From: CAVTRI01 sp963737075
GTDB taxonomy: Bacteria; Actinomycetota; Acidimicrobiia; Acidimicrobiales; Palsa-688
Length of the DNA: 64,000 nt
NCBI GenBank assembly: GCA_963737075.1
Contig: CAVTRI010000002.1
Location: 2,790,001-2,854,000, forward strand
Direction of reading: 5' to 3'
Each line of letters opens with the position of its first letter. Positions within the stretch are counted from its first letter, which is position 1. The notes beneath the pieces are model-generated. The model was not told where the DNA came from. It ran no database searches and worked only from the letters and a program-made list of their open reading frames with translations. Shown piece after piece: positions 25,255 through 33,192 of this stretch. A program made the position numbers and the translations under genes.

Positions 25255-26463
25255 TCAGGAACGGGTTCGTCGGTGAAATGCGGTCGGCGCGAGCACCAGC
25301 AACCTCCGATACCTCGCCAGGACGCGGGCCCAACCGTACCTGTCTTCGACGAAGGATCGCCCGTGGGACCCAAGCCGATCAGCGAGACTGTGGTCAGCCA
25401 GGAGCAGTTCAACGGCAGCCTCCCACTCCCCGAAGCCGTCGTAGGGCAGGCCGCCGCCGCTGCGCCGCGCCTGCCCAGACGTGACCGCACACCGGGCCTG
25501 GACCAACGCCGGCCGACGCTGCCCCCATCCCTCGTTCAGGGTCATCGAGAAGCTCTCGAAGTATGACGGCAAGACGTTTGCCAGACAACCTTCGTACGCG
25601 TCGATCTTGGTCTGCTCGTCGACGAAGCCGGTGACCACGACATCCGGGTGATCGGCCGCGGGCGTGCCGCCGTCGCCGACCACCACCAGCGCCAGCCGGC
25701 TGTGATGGCGACGTTTGAAAGCTTCAAAGTAGGAGAACAGCTCGAGGATCCCCTTGGCTTCGTCCACTCGGCCCACATAGAGGAGATACGGCCGATCGTC
25801 GAGCCCGTATGCGGAACGGAAGCGTTGTGCGTCCCCGGAACGGTCCAGGTCGACGCCGATACCGATCGTCATACCGTGCGCCCGATTGCGCGTTCGACGC
25901 TCGAGCAGCGCCCGCTCTTCCTCTGTAGAAAAGGCATAAAGCGATGGCTGGCGAAGGACAGTGTCGAACAGCGGAAGCCAGAAATGCGGCTCGTCATGGG
26001 CGGTGGCATGCAGTACCGACGGAACGTCGGCCGAGACGGCCCGCAATCCATCCCGGGTGTTCTGGTAAAGGTAGGTGAAAAACACGACGACGTCGAACCT
26101 CGATCGATGGTCGCGGAGCCAGGGCTGGAGCTCGAGCATTCCCGGCCCCTGCGCGTCCATCCAGGACTCCTGAAGGAAAAAGGGCGTCCGCCGGCCACCC
26201 CACACCACCCTCGCGTCAAGGGGACTGAAGTCGCGGAGGCGGCGGGGTCGCTCGACGCCCAAGCGGTGCACAGTCACTCCCTGGTCACAGCTGTCCCCAG
26301 CGGCGAAGTAGTCGGCCCATGTGAGATAGTCCTGAGCCCGGCTGGTCAGCACTTCGACTTCATCTCCGTGAGCGGCCAGCCTCGTTGCCATGGCCCGGCA
26401 ATGGGCTTCGGCTCCCCCGGAGAAATCCGACCCATAGCGGTGGACGACGAAGAGGATCCTCAC
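25255..26463 (-). CDS. GT4-family glycosyltransferase (type a)
   Basis: Glycosyltransferase of 402 residues. It starts MRILFVVHRYGSDFSGGAEAH, with the GGAE motif after the first strand. The donor domain has YLLYVGRVDEAKGILELFSYF, LVVVGDGG and LPSYFESFSMTLNEGWGQ with E-x7-E intact. ATG 26463 overlaps the stop of the upstream gene (ATGA). It is the paralogue of 18432-19628: both contain HATAHDEP or HPAAHDEP and a region binding a cofactor-like GVDLD or GVDPQ segment. The wzm start lies about 100 bp downstream, so it belongs to the long operon. Confidence 0.87.
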   Translation of the reverse strand: MRILFVVHRYGSDFSGGAEAHCRAMATRLAAHGDEVEVLTSRAQDYLTWADYFAAGDSCDQGVTVHRLGVERPRRLRDFSPLDARVVWGGRRTPFFLQESWMDAQGPGMLELQPWLRDHRSRFDVVVFFTYLYQNTRDGLRAVSADVPSVLHATAHDEPHFWLPLFDTVLRQPSLYAFSTEEERALLERRTRNRAHGMTIGIGVDLDRSGDAQRFRSAYGLDDRPYLLYVGRVDEAKGILELFSYFEAFKRRHHSRLALVVVGDGGTPAADHPDVVVTGFVDEQTKIDAYEGCLANVLPSYFESFSMTLNEGWGQRRPALVQARCAVTSGQARRSGGGLPYDGFGEWEAAVELLLADHSLADRLGSHGRSFVEDRYGWARVLARYRRLLVLAPTAFHRRTRS

Positions 26464-27521
26464 AGGACCGCGAGGAGCGAGTGCAGAAAGGCACGCTCCC
26501 GATCCTCCAGCGCCATCCCGTCATAGGCCAGACGGCTACGGACCGCCTGATCCTCCCACACGTCATCCTGGTCAAACAGGGTCGCCAATGCGGCCGCGAA
26601 CACAGTCGTGGGCTCACTTCGGTCCACGAGGATTCCGGCGCCTTCTAAGACCTCCTCCACGCCCGGACAACGACGGGCGACTACCGGCATGCCGAACGCG
26701 AGGGCCCGGCGGAGCTCAAGGCCGAACCCCTCCCCGTCGCTGGCAGACGCGAAAGCGTTGGACCTGCGATGATACGCCGCCAGCTGGGCATCGGTGGCGC
26801 CGACGACCAGCAGGGCCCGGGTTAGCTCCAGGTCCGTGATCATCCGCTGCATCGCCTCGACAAAGCCGGGAGGCCCGGGGGGCCCAGCGAGCACAAGGTT
26901 GATGCCTGGGTAGTCGTAAGTGACAAACACGTGATAAGCGAGCAGCAGGTAGTCGACACACCGTTCCGGCGCGATGGGACCGGCGGCCAGCAGCAGCGGG
27001 CCCTCGATGCCCACCGTTGCGAGCTCGTCAGGGGCGGTGCGGGTGAGCGCAGACGGGTCGATCGGCAAGGTCGTCTTGACAACCTTTGGGAACCCAAGCC
27101 TGGCCAAGTCGGTCGTGTCCGCCGAGGAGAACGCCAGCGCGGCATCGGCTCGGTGACGGAGCAGCCGCAGGTCGGCGCCCGCTGGAGTGGTTTGGAGCGC
27201 ATGGCACGCTGACGCTGGGCCCCCACGGCTGGGGGCGCGGTGGCAGACGGCGATCACCTTTTCGGGTCGTCGCATGAGCCAGTCGACAAGCTGACGATCA
27301 TGAACGTCGATGTGCACGAGGAGGACGTCGTCTTCGGCGTCCCGTGGGGACGTCACGTAGTCCCGCAACGACCGGATACCGCTACTGTCCGTGGGGTCGA
27401 CGTCGGCGGCGAAGATCTCCGAGGGTCCGGTACGCCTGAGGAGCCTTTGGATAGCGACAGCAGCCTCCACGACGGGGTGTGAGACTACCGGGCGGTCGAC
27501 CAACTGGTTGACCCGGATCAT
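26460..27521 (-). CDS. GT4-like glycosyltransferase, altered E-x7-E (type b)
   Basis: Protein of 353 residues starting MIRVNQLVDRPVVSHPVVEA. The opening is similar in layout to the HQFVP paralogues at 19628 and 20722. The donor domain has LLLAAGPIAPERCVDYLLLAY, INLVLAGPPGPPGF and SDGEGFGLELRRALAFGMPVV. In the E-x7-E position the second Glu is Arg (EGFGLELRR), and the lysine usual after the G-R/G-P turn is also absent, so catalysis may be weak or lost. ATG 27521 overlaps the methyltransferase stop (ATGA). It could be a non-catalytic partner of the type-a enzyme encoded next. Confidence 0.8.
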   Translation of the reverse strand: MIRVNQLVDRPVVSHPVVEAAVAIQRLLRRTGPSEIFAADVDPTDSSGIRSLRDYVTSPRDAEDDVLLVHIDVHDRQLVDWLMRRPEKVIAVCHRAPSRGGPASACHALQTTPAGADLRLLRHRADAALAFSSADTTDLARLGFPKVVKTTLPIDPSALTRTAPDELATVGIEGPLLLAAGPIAPERCVDYLLLAYHVFVTYDYPGINLVLAGPPGPPGFVEAMQRMITDLELTRALLVVGATDAQLAAYHRRSNAFASASDGEGFGLELRRALAFGMPVVARRCPGVEEVLEGAGILVDRSEPTTVFAAALATLFDQDDVWEDQAVRSRLAYDGMALEDRERAFLHSLLAVL

Positions 27522-28735
27522 TTCGTGGCGATGATGGCGAAATCCAATGGGCCGAAGAGCAGCCCGTTGAGCCGCTCTACTAGGAGGGTGAGCTCGGGAT
27601 GCCCGTCGGGAACCGAAAGGCGTTCCATCGGCGGGCAAGGCGAGCGCCATTGGGTGAGGACTTCGCTGAACCCGATCTCCCTGCACAGGAACTCCGCGTA
27701 CTGTGGGTGGACAGGGACAGTGTGCGTTGGGTCCAGATACTGTGAGTGCGCGAACGTATACAGCGACATGGGATTGACCGTCTCGAACGCGAGCAGCCCG
27801 CCAACGCGGAGCTTGTCGAACGCGAGCGCGATCACCTCCGCTCGCTGCTGTGGCCCGAGGTGTTCGATGACCTGGATCAGCGCGACGCCCCCGAGTTCCT
27901 CGTTGGGCAGCGACATGAGATTGTCGATCGCGTCGCCGTAACGAACCGGGAGTCCTCGAGCCTGTGCCCCTGCAACGGCCGACCGGTCTAGGTCGACACC
28001 CGAAGCATCCACGCCGACTGCCCTCAGCAACTCTACGAACTCCCCCCGGCCACAACCCAGGTCGAGCACCGGGCTATGACCGATAAAGCGTTGGGCGAGA
28101 TCAAGGTAGCGCTCGCGGAGCTCTTCTTCACTGCCACGAAAGCGCCGCTCAAACCGGTAGACGTCGAAGAGCGGTTCCCAGCGCCGTGCCGCCTCGGCGG
28201 CTTCGAGCGCTTCGACTCGCCGCAACAACTCGCCATCGTGTCCGGAGTGGTCCCCGCCGGAGGCGGTCCTCGCCTCGAGGTCGGCCAAGCGGTCGATGAT
28301 GACATCGATCTGATACGCCAGATCTGGATGGGGATGCTCAGATGAGCTGAGCTGGTCGGCGATGAGGTCGAGGACCGTACGCAAGTGGTTCGCGTAGTCC
28401 TGCATCTGCGCCAGGACACCGCTGATCTGCCGCGACACGGTCTTGCCGATTACGCGGTGTACCTCATACCCGAGCGGTACTCGGGACTCGGCGCGGATCC
28501 GGGCGCGATTGAAGCCTCCGTGAGTGTCGAGCTCGCTGACTGCTTCTCGAATGATGTCACCGGGGCTTCGCGCCGGACGGTATGCCGTGACCACACGGTT
28601 CGCATACTCGGTGACCCGCGCTTCTAAGTCGGCGGGGTAGTCGCCGGCCGCTCGCCGGGAGGCGAGCCGCGCTCGGAGCTGGTCGATCAGGTCGTCGAGG
28701 TCCTCGTGTGCTTCGCGCTCGCCCATGACGGTCAC
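27518..28735 (-). CDS. SAM methyltransferase with helical N-domain (possible chain terminator)
   Basis: Protein of 405 residues. Residues 10-190 are largely helical with heptad-like stretches (ELLRRVEALEAAEAARRW just before the catalytic domain). The catalytic domain has HSPVLDLGCGRGEFVELLRAVG, ASGVDLDRSAV, VALIQVIEHLGPQQRAEV and LAFETVNPMSLYTFAHSQYLDPTH. In Wzm/Wzt systems of the O9a type, a coiled-coil methyltransferase caps the chain and measures its length, and Wzt_C reads the cap. This protein is a candidate for that role by analogy only. ATG 28735 or the GEREAHED ATG at 28726 may be used. It is the first gene of the long operon. Confidence 0.83.
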   Translation of the reverse strand: MTVMGEREAHEDLDDLIDQLRARLASRRAAGDYPADLEARVTEYANRVVTAYRPARSPGDIIREAVSELDTHGGFNRARIRAESRVPLGYEVHRVIGKTVSRQISGVLAQMQDYANHLRTVLDLIADQLSSSEHPHPDLAYQIDVIIDRLADLEARTASGGDHSGHDGELLRRVEALEAAEAARRWEPLFDVYRFERRFRGSEEELRERYLDLAQRFIGHSPVLDLGCGRGEFVELLRAVGVDASGVDLDRSAVAGAQARGLPVRYGDAIDNLMSLPNEELGGVALIQVIEHLGPQQRAEVIALAFDKLRVGGLLAFETVNPMSLYTFAHSQYLDPTHTVPVHPQYAEFLCREIGFSEVLTQWRSPCPPMERLSVPDGHPELTLLVERLNGLLFGPLDFAIIATK

Positions 28736-28851
28736 GAGCGTAGCGGCGCCTCGGTGAGGTGACGCACCATCCTACGGCTCGCTGCGTGGGCGGTGACCCG
28801 GGCAAGGTAATGCACCCGCGTCACTCCAGCGCCGTTCAGAAGAGAGCGGGT

Positions 28852-29559
28852 ATGTTTGCGGCCGTGAACGCTCCAGAAGGAGCCCGCGAGGTGTTTCAGC
28901 GCATCTATGAGGTGGCTCACTGGGAGGGCGGGTCTGGTCAAGGATCTCGGCCGGATGTGACGCAGATATACCGAGATGTAATCGAGTGCCTGATAGGGTC
29001 TCGGGACATTCGCAGCGTGGTGGACATTGGGTGCGGAGACTGGGAGTTCGCGCGCCTGATCGACTGGTCACGTGTCGCATACCTGGGGCTCGATGTTGTC
29101 CCAGCACTCATCGAGAAGAATCAGGCCCAGTTTTCCCAGTCAAACGTTCGTTTCGAATGTGTTGATGTCACCGACCGAACGATGCCCCGCGCTGATCTCG
29201 TGCTGTGCAAGGATGTGCTGCAACACTGGCCAACCGAACAAGTGCGCGGCTTTCTTAGCTATCTCTGCCGACAGTGTCGCTACGTTTTGCTTACAAACGA
29301 TGTGGCGAGTGTTCACTGTATTCCTGAAACATTGAATAGCCCGATCCCGCTGGGTGCATGGCGAACCCTTGACCTCGAAAGACCGCCCTTTCGCTTACGA
29401 GCCGACTGGCGCGTGGATTACGACATCCGGGGCGAGTGGACCAAACGTGTAATCCTTATCGTCTCGAATCGCCACAGGCTGCGGGCGCGCCTCGATGGCC
29501 AGTCAGCCCTCAATCGTGTTAAGCGAGACCTGGGCACCGCTGGCGTTCCGACGGGTTAG
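28852..29559 (+). CDS. Class I SAM-dependent methyltransferase
   Basis: Methyltransferase of 235 residues. It has EVFQRIYEVAHWEGGSG, IRSVVDIGCGDWEFARLIDW as motif I, YLGLDVVPALIEKNQ, and RADLVLCKDVLQHWPTEQV as motif IV. This D-x-G-C-G-D-W pattern is found in methyltransferases of polysaccharide and mycobacterial glycolipid loci. ATG 28852 is chosen because family similarity starts just after it; the frame is open to 28759. The gene is divergent from the long operon, and its 3' end overlaps the convergent LGFP gene by 4 bp. The composition is more AT-rich than the surroundings. Confidence 0.85.
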   Translation: MFAAVNAPEGAREVFQRIYEVAHWEGGSGQGSRPDVTQIYRDVIECLIGSRDIRSVVDIGCGDWEFARLIDWSRVAYLGLDVVPALIEKNQAQFSQSNVRFECVDVTDRTMPRADLVLCKDVLQHWPTEQVRGFLSYLCRQCRYVLLTNDVASVHCIPETLNSPIPLGAWRTLDLERPPFRLRADWRVDYDIRGEWTKRVILIVSNRHRLRARLDGQSALNRVKRDLGTAGVPTG

Positions 29560-31232
29560 GCGGAACAGGCGACGACGTTCGGCGGGTTGGGCGGCTGATA
29601 GAACGCGCCTAGGAGCCTCTCGAAGTCTGGAGTCCCCCATGGAGAGTTTCCGACCGCCCGCGCCACGACGACTTCTCCTCTGACACTGTTATCGGCTGCC
29701 AAGGCGGCCAGGATGGGTCCGTAGAAGCCGTTCAGAATCGTAATAGTGTTGGCGGCGAGGCCATCGCGCCACGATCGAAACGCCTGCACGCCGACGCTGT
29801 TCATGGGTGTCGAGCCATCGTACGGCTGAGTCGTGTCGAGCGGATTGTACCGTGCGGTGTTCTCCCAGTTGCCCCCCTCCATCATCTCCCACGCCACGAC
29901 CGCTTGGGCGTTGTAGACGGTGTCAGGCTCCCCGATGGCCACAAGGAAGTCGTTGGCGAAGTCGGTCGGGGTATTGATACAGGAGCCCGTCGCGACGGAC
30001 AGGATGCCGGATTGGAACGCCTGGCAGGTAGCAACGCCACAGGCGTAGGCCTCTCCCAGCGGCAGGCCAATTGCCCCGCACTGGTTGATCCAGCGCGCGA
30101 AGATCAATCCCTGAACCGAGTGGGCCCCAGTAGCAGGCGTCCACTCGATGGCCCCATTTTCAAACAGGTTGATCCGGGCTCCAGCTGTGCACAACGATGA
30201 GCGTTCATCGGTGATAGGAAGGCCAAGCGGCGAGCATTCCGCCCCGAGCCGTTGGTACAGCCCACCGATGACCCCTTGCGTCTCGTGAGCTCCGGTCGTT
30301 GCGCTCCAGGTGATGCGGCCCCATTGGAAGTTGTTGTAGCGGGCGCCGGCGACGCACGGGGAAGGTGATTCGCTGTTGAGTGGAAGGCCGAGGACAGAGC
30401 ATTCGGCCTCCATGGAGAGATATTTCTCATTGATCAAGCCTTGGGTCTCTTGGGCCCCGGTGGGGCCGGTCCAGGTGATGCGGCCGTTTTGGAAGTTGTT
30501 GTAACGGGCGCCGGCGATGCAGGTGGAGCCGGTTTCGTTGGTGACGGGGAGCCGCAGGGCGGAGCATTCGTCGCCGAGTTGTTGGTAGCGGCCGTTGATG
30601 ACGCCTTGGGTCTCTTGGGCCCCGGTGGGGCCGGTCCAGGTGATGCGGCCGTTTTGGAAGTTGTTGTAACGGGCGCCGGCGATGCAGGTGGAGCCGGTTT
30701 CGTTGGTGAGGGGCAGGCCGAGGGCGGAGCATTCGTCGCCGAGTTGTTGGTAGCGGCCGTTGATGACGCCTTGGGTCTCTTGGGCCCCGGTGGGGCCGGT
30801 CCAGGTGATGCGGCCGTTTTGGAAGTTGTTGTAACGGGCGCCGGCGATGCAGGTGGAGCCGGTTTCGTTGGTGAGGGGCAGGCCGAGGACGCCGCACTCA
30901 CGCCCTATCGCCTGGTACTCGCCGCTGATGACCCCGTACACGGCATGGGCGCCCGTCGATGCGCCGTCGTCGATCAGTCCGTGTTGGAAGTTGTTGTAGT
31001 CCGCGTTGCCACATGCTGTAACGGTCGTGGAGGTCGTTGGCAGGCCTAGCGGTGATGACGCGCCACCGAGCGCGTTGTAGACGGCGGCGATCGGAGGGAT
31101 CAGCGTCGGAGACGCTGACGACTCCGTCGTTGCGCCGGCGATCATGACGACGCCAGTCGCGATCGCCAGGCGCGTCTTCCGCACGAGCCGTTTGCCCCTA
31201 CACGTGGTCACGGTAACAACAGTGTTGCACAT
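29556..31232 (-). CDS. Exported LGFP-repeat protein with lysozyme-like C-terminal domain
   Basis: Secreted protein of 558 residues. An N-terminal signal (basic, then AIATGVVMIAGA) is followed by about seven LGFP-type repeats of 55 residues, each with YNNFQNGRITWTGPTGA, a QGVI turn and LGLPLTNE, and each with a pair of cysteines (DEC and STC). The last 140 residues form a different domain with AVVAWEMMEGGNWEN, YNPLDTTQ, NSVGVQAFRSWRDGLAANTI and SPWGT. This resembles transglycosylase-like domains found in actinobacterial and phage wall proteins, with Glu in AWEMMEGG as a candidate catalytic residue. It probably binds and perhaps cuts the cell wall. ATG 31232 is chosen; the frame is open further upstream. 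Confidence 0.8.
   Translation of the reverse strand: MCNTVVTVTTCRGKRLVRKTRLAIATGVVMIAGATTESSASPTLIPPIAAVYNALGGASSPLGLPTTSTTVTACGNADYNNFQHGLIDDGASTGAHAVYGVISGEYQAIGRECGVLGLPLTNETGSTCIAGARYNNFQNGRITWTGPTGAQETQGVINGRYQQLGDECSALGLPLTNETGSTCIAGARYNNFQNGRITWTGPTGAQETQGVINGRYQQLGDECSALRLPVTNETGSTCIAGARYNNFQNGRITWTGPTGAQETQGLINEKYLSMEAECSVLGLPLNSESPSPCVAGARYNNFQWGRITWSATTGAHETQGVIGGLYQRLGAECSPLGLPITDERSSLCTAGARINLFENGAIEWTPATGAHSVQGLIFARWINQCGAIGLPLGEAYACGVATCQAFQSGILSVATGSCINTPTDFANDFLVAIGEPDTVYNAQAVVAWEMMEGGNWENTARYNPLDTTQPYDGSTPMNSVGVQAFRSWRDGLAANTITILNGFYGPILAALAADNSVRGEVVVARAVGNSPWGTPDFERLLGAFYQPPNPPNVVACSA
30430..30890. repeat. Three near-identical 165-bp tandem repeats
   Basis: Inside the LGFP gene, the block beginning TTGGGTCTCTTGGGCCCCGG recurs at 30441, 30606 and 30771 with a 165-bp period (55 codons). 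The copies are almost identical at the DNA level, which points to recent expansion or gene conversion; flanking repeats are more diverged. Confidence 0.9.
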
Positions 31233-31344
31233 CGCAACCGCCCAGGCCAGGGCCGTGGAACGAGTCGCCGAGGCGGGCGGGCTACGATCGTGCCATGCTC
31301 CCCGCGTTCTCGGCGTCGCAGCGCCTCCGTGGGGTGGGCTGAGC

Positions 31345-32316
31345 GTGTTGCAGTCTTGCCTCTGCACATATGAGCGCTTGACGTCGGAACGGTTCATCGC
31401 ATGGGCTGAACTCATTCGGCGAGCGTGGGACCTGGGCCCGTCGCCCGGAGGCCCGGTCTATCTGCATCGCAAGTTGTGGGAGTGGGTCTTCATCCTCGAG
31501 GCGCTTGACGAACGAGGCTTGCTGTCACCTGGGCGTCGGGGCTTGGGTTTTGGCGTTGGCCAGGACCCGATCGCCTCCGTGCTGGCCAGCCGGGGAGTCT
31601 CGGTCGTCGCGACCGACGTCGATCTCGAACATGCGGCCGACGCGGGATGGACCACAACTGGGCAGCACGCCTCGAGCCTCGCGGAGCTCAACCAGCACGG
31701 GCTGTGCGAGGAGGCGACGTTTCGGAGGCTCGTCGAGTATCGCACCGTCGATATGAATCACATTCCATCCGATTTGCGAGACTTCGATTTCACGTGGTCG
31801 GCCTGTGCGTTTGAGCACCTCGGTTCGCTCGAGCACGGAATCCAGTTTGTGCTCCGCCAAATGGACTGCCTCAAGAAAGGTGGTTTTGCTGTCCATACGA
31901 CTGAGTTCAATCTCTCGTCGAACCGAGAAACCATCGAGAGTTCGCAGCTAGTGCTCTACCGCCGGCGGGATATTGAGCGCCTCGTGAGCGAACTCACCGC
32001 CGACAATCACATCGTGGAGGTGGACTATTCGGCTGGACGCACCCCGGCAGATCTGCACGTCGACGCCCCCCCGTTTAGCGAGACGCATCTCAAGGTCTGC
32101 GTCAGCGGATTCGCGACTACCTCCCTTGGATTGATTGTCGAGAAGAATCCATGGGCGATCGAAGAGAGGACAGCGTCGAAGCGGACCGATACGACGGGGG
32201 GTGGAGGGTCATCGCCCTGGAGCGACAACGTGCGAGCGTGGCTCGAGGAGGGTCGGCTCGAGTCGAGGCGTGCACTCAGAAGACTCAGAAGGCAGTTTGG
32301 GGCCGGTCAGGGATAA
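31345..32316 (+). CDS. SAM-dependent methyltransferase-like protein
   Basis: Protein of about 323 residues. The conserved core is YLHRKLWEWVFILEALDERGLL, RRGLGFGVGQDPIASVLASRG (glycine loop), VVATDVDLEHA, FDFTWSACAFEHLGSLEHGI and LKKGGFAVHTTEFNLSSN. It resembles a family of methyltransferases found in glycan loci. The exact start is uncertain: GTG 31345 (VLQSCLCTYERL) is taken because upstream codons overlap the promoter of the LGFP gene and show no similarity. The C-terminal tail is basic (ESRRALRRLRRQ). It overlaps the convergent gene by 10 bp. Confidence 0.78.
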   Translation: MLQSCLCTYERLTSERFIAWAELIRRAWDLGPSPGGPVYLHRKLWEWVFILEALDERGLLSPGRRGLGFGVGQDPIASVLASRGVSVVATDVDLEHAADAGWTTTGQHASSLAELNQHGLCEEATFRRLVEYRTVDMNHIPSDLRDFDFTWSACAFEHLGSLEHGIQFVLRQMDCLKKGGFAVHTTEFNLSSNRETIESSQLVLYRRRDIERLVSELTADNHIVEVDYSAGRTPADLHVDAPPFSETHLKVCVSGFATTSLGLIVEKNPWAIEERTASKRTDTTGGGGSSPWSDNVRAWLEEGRLESRRALRRLRRQFGAGQG

Positions 32317-33119
32317 GCGTGCACAACGATCCGGTACCGCGATACAGGTTGGAAGGCGGCCCCCAGCCTCTTGAACGTCGAACGTGACGGCGGACCGACT
32401 TTGGTTTCGACCCGGCTGAACCCCGCGGCTCGGCACATGCCGTGGAGGGCGACTTCGCTGTGCGCGTACCAGTTCCCGTAGTCGTGGTTGAGTTCGTTCC
32501 CGGGGTAGAACATCATCAGGCACCTGGATTCGTGGCGCGGGACCACGATGGCTTCCGTTTCGATCGCCGCCACGTGGCGGGTGACTCTGCGAAGCCGCTG
32601 GAGGGCGACGAGCGGCTCTCGCATGTGGTACAGCACGCCAAAGTAGAAAACGACGTCGAACTTTCCGAGCTGCCCGGGATCGACGGTCATGAAATCGGCC
32701 ACGACAGGCTCCGTCTTGCTTTCGAGCACGCCGTGAGCGAGGTCAAACCCACGCCGGCCCGGGACGCCGTCCGCATGCCAAAAATCGATCTCATCTCTGT
32801 CGTGATCCGGGAACCGACCTTCCCGTTCACACTCCATCCAGTACGCCAATCGCTTTTCCCAATCAATCCGCCAGGCATAGTGATCGAGAGAAACGACGCG
32901 TGAGGCCCCGTGCTGTTCCGCCCAGAACGACCACTTCCCATCCCACGCGCCGATGTCCAGCACCGAGCGACCAGCTACGCTGGGCAGCGCTCCGGGAGCC
33001 GTCAGCGATGGATTGTCGGGCGGACCCGGCGTCGTCACTCCGTTGCCGAGGTCGATCGAGTGGAACCAATTAATTTCGCGGATCTCCGCGCGCACGTCGT
33101 CGGTGACAGCCTTGACCAT
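32307..33119 (-). CDS. CmoB/DUF1698-like methyltransferase
   Basis: Protein of 270 residues of the tRNA-mo5U34-methyltransferase-like family (DUF1698), members of which in glycan loci act on sugars. It has INWFHSIDLGNGVTTPG, the family N-terminal hallmark, then GRSVLDIGAWDGKWSFWAEQHGA (SAM loop), VVSLDHYAW, and DVVFYFGVLYHMREPLVALQRL. The C-terminus carries HSEVALHGMCRAAGFSRVE. True CmoB proteins are longer and are gammaproteobacterial, so tRNA modification is unlikely here. It is divergent from the membrane protein at 33193, with a 73-bp shared promoter region. Confidence 0.83.
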   Translation of the reverse strand: MVKAVTDDVRAEIREINWFHSIDLGNGVTTPGPPDNPSLTAPGALPSVAGRSVLDIGAWDGKWSFWAEQHGASRVVSLDHYAWRIDWEKRLAYWMECEREGRFPDHDRDEIDFWHADGVPGRRGFDLAHGVLESKTEPVVADFMTVDPGQLGKFDVVFYFGVLYHMREPLVALQRLRRVTRHVAAIETEAIVVPRHESRCLMMFYPGNELNHDYGNWYAHSEVALHGMCRAAGFSRVETKVGPPSRSTFKRLGAAFQPVSRYRIVVHAYP

Positions 33120-33192
33120 GCGTGCGGAGGGTACATCAAGCCGACGTGGGAGAGCGACAACCGGTCTGGGCCTCCGTGACTCCCCCCAGTAG

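Noticed and set aside
30430..30890. Regular repeats that could suggest a CRISPR-like array
   Set aside because: The 165-bp units have no short repeat with variable spacers, keep one reading frame and code for LGFP-type repeats; no cas genes are nearby.
30441..31049. Glycine/alanine-rich repeated frame on the plus strand inside the LGFP gene
   Set aside because: It is a mirror of the tandem repeats on the coding strand, with low-complexity composition only.
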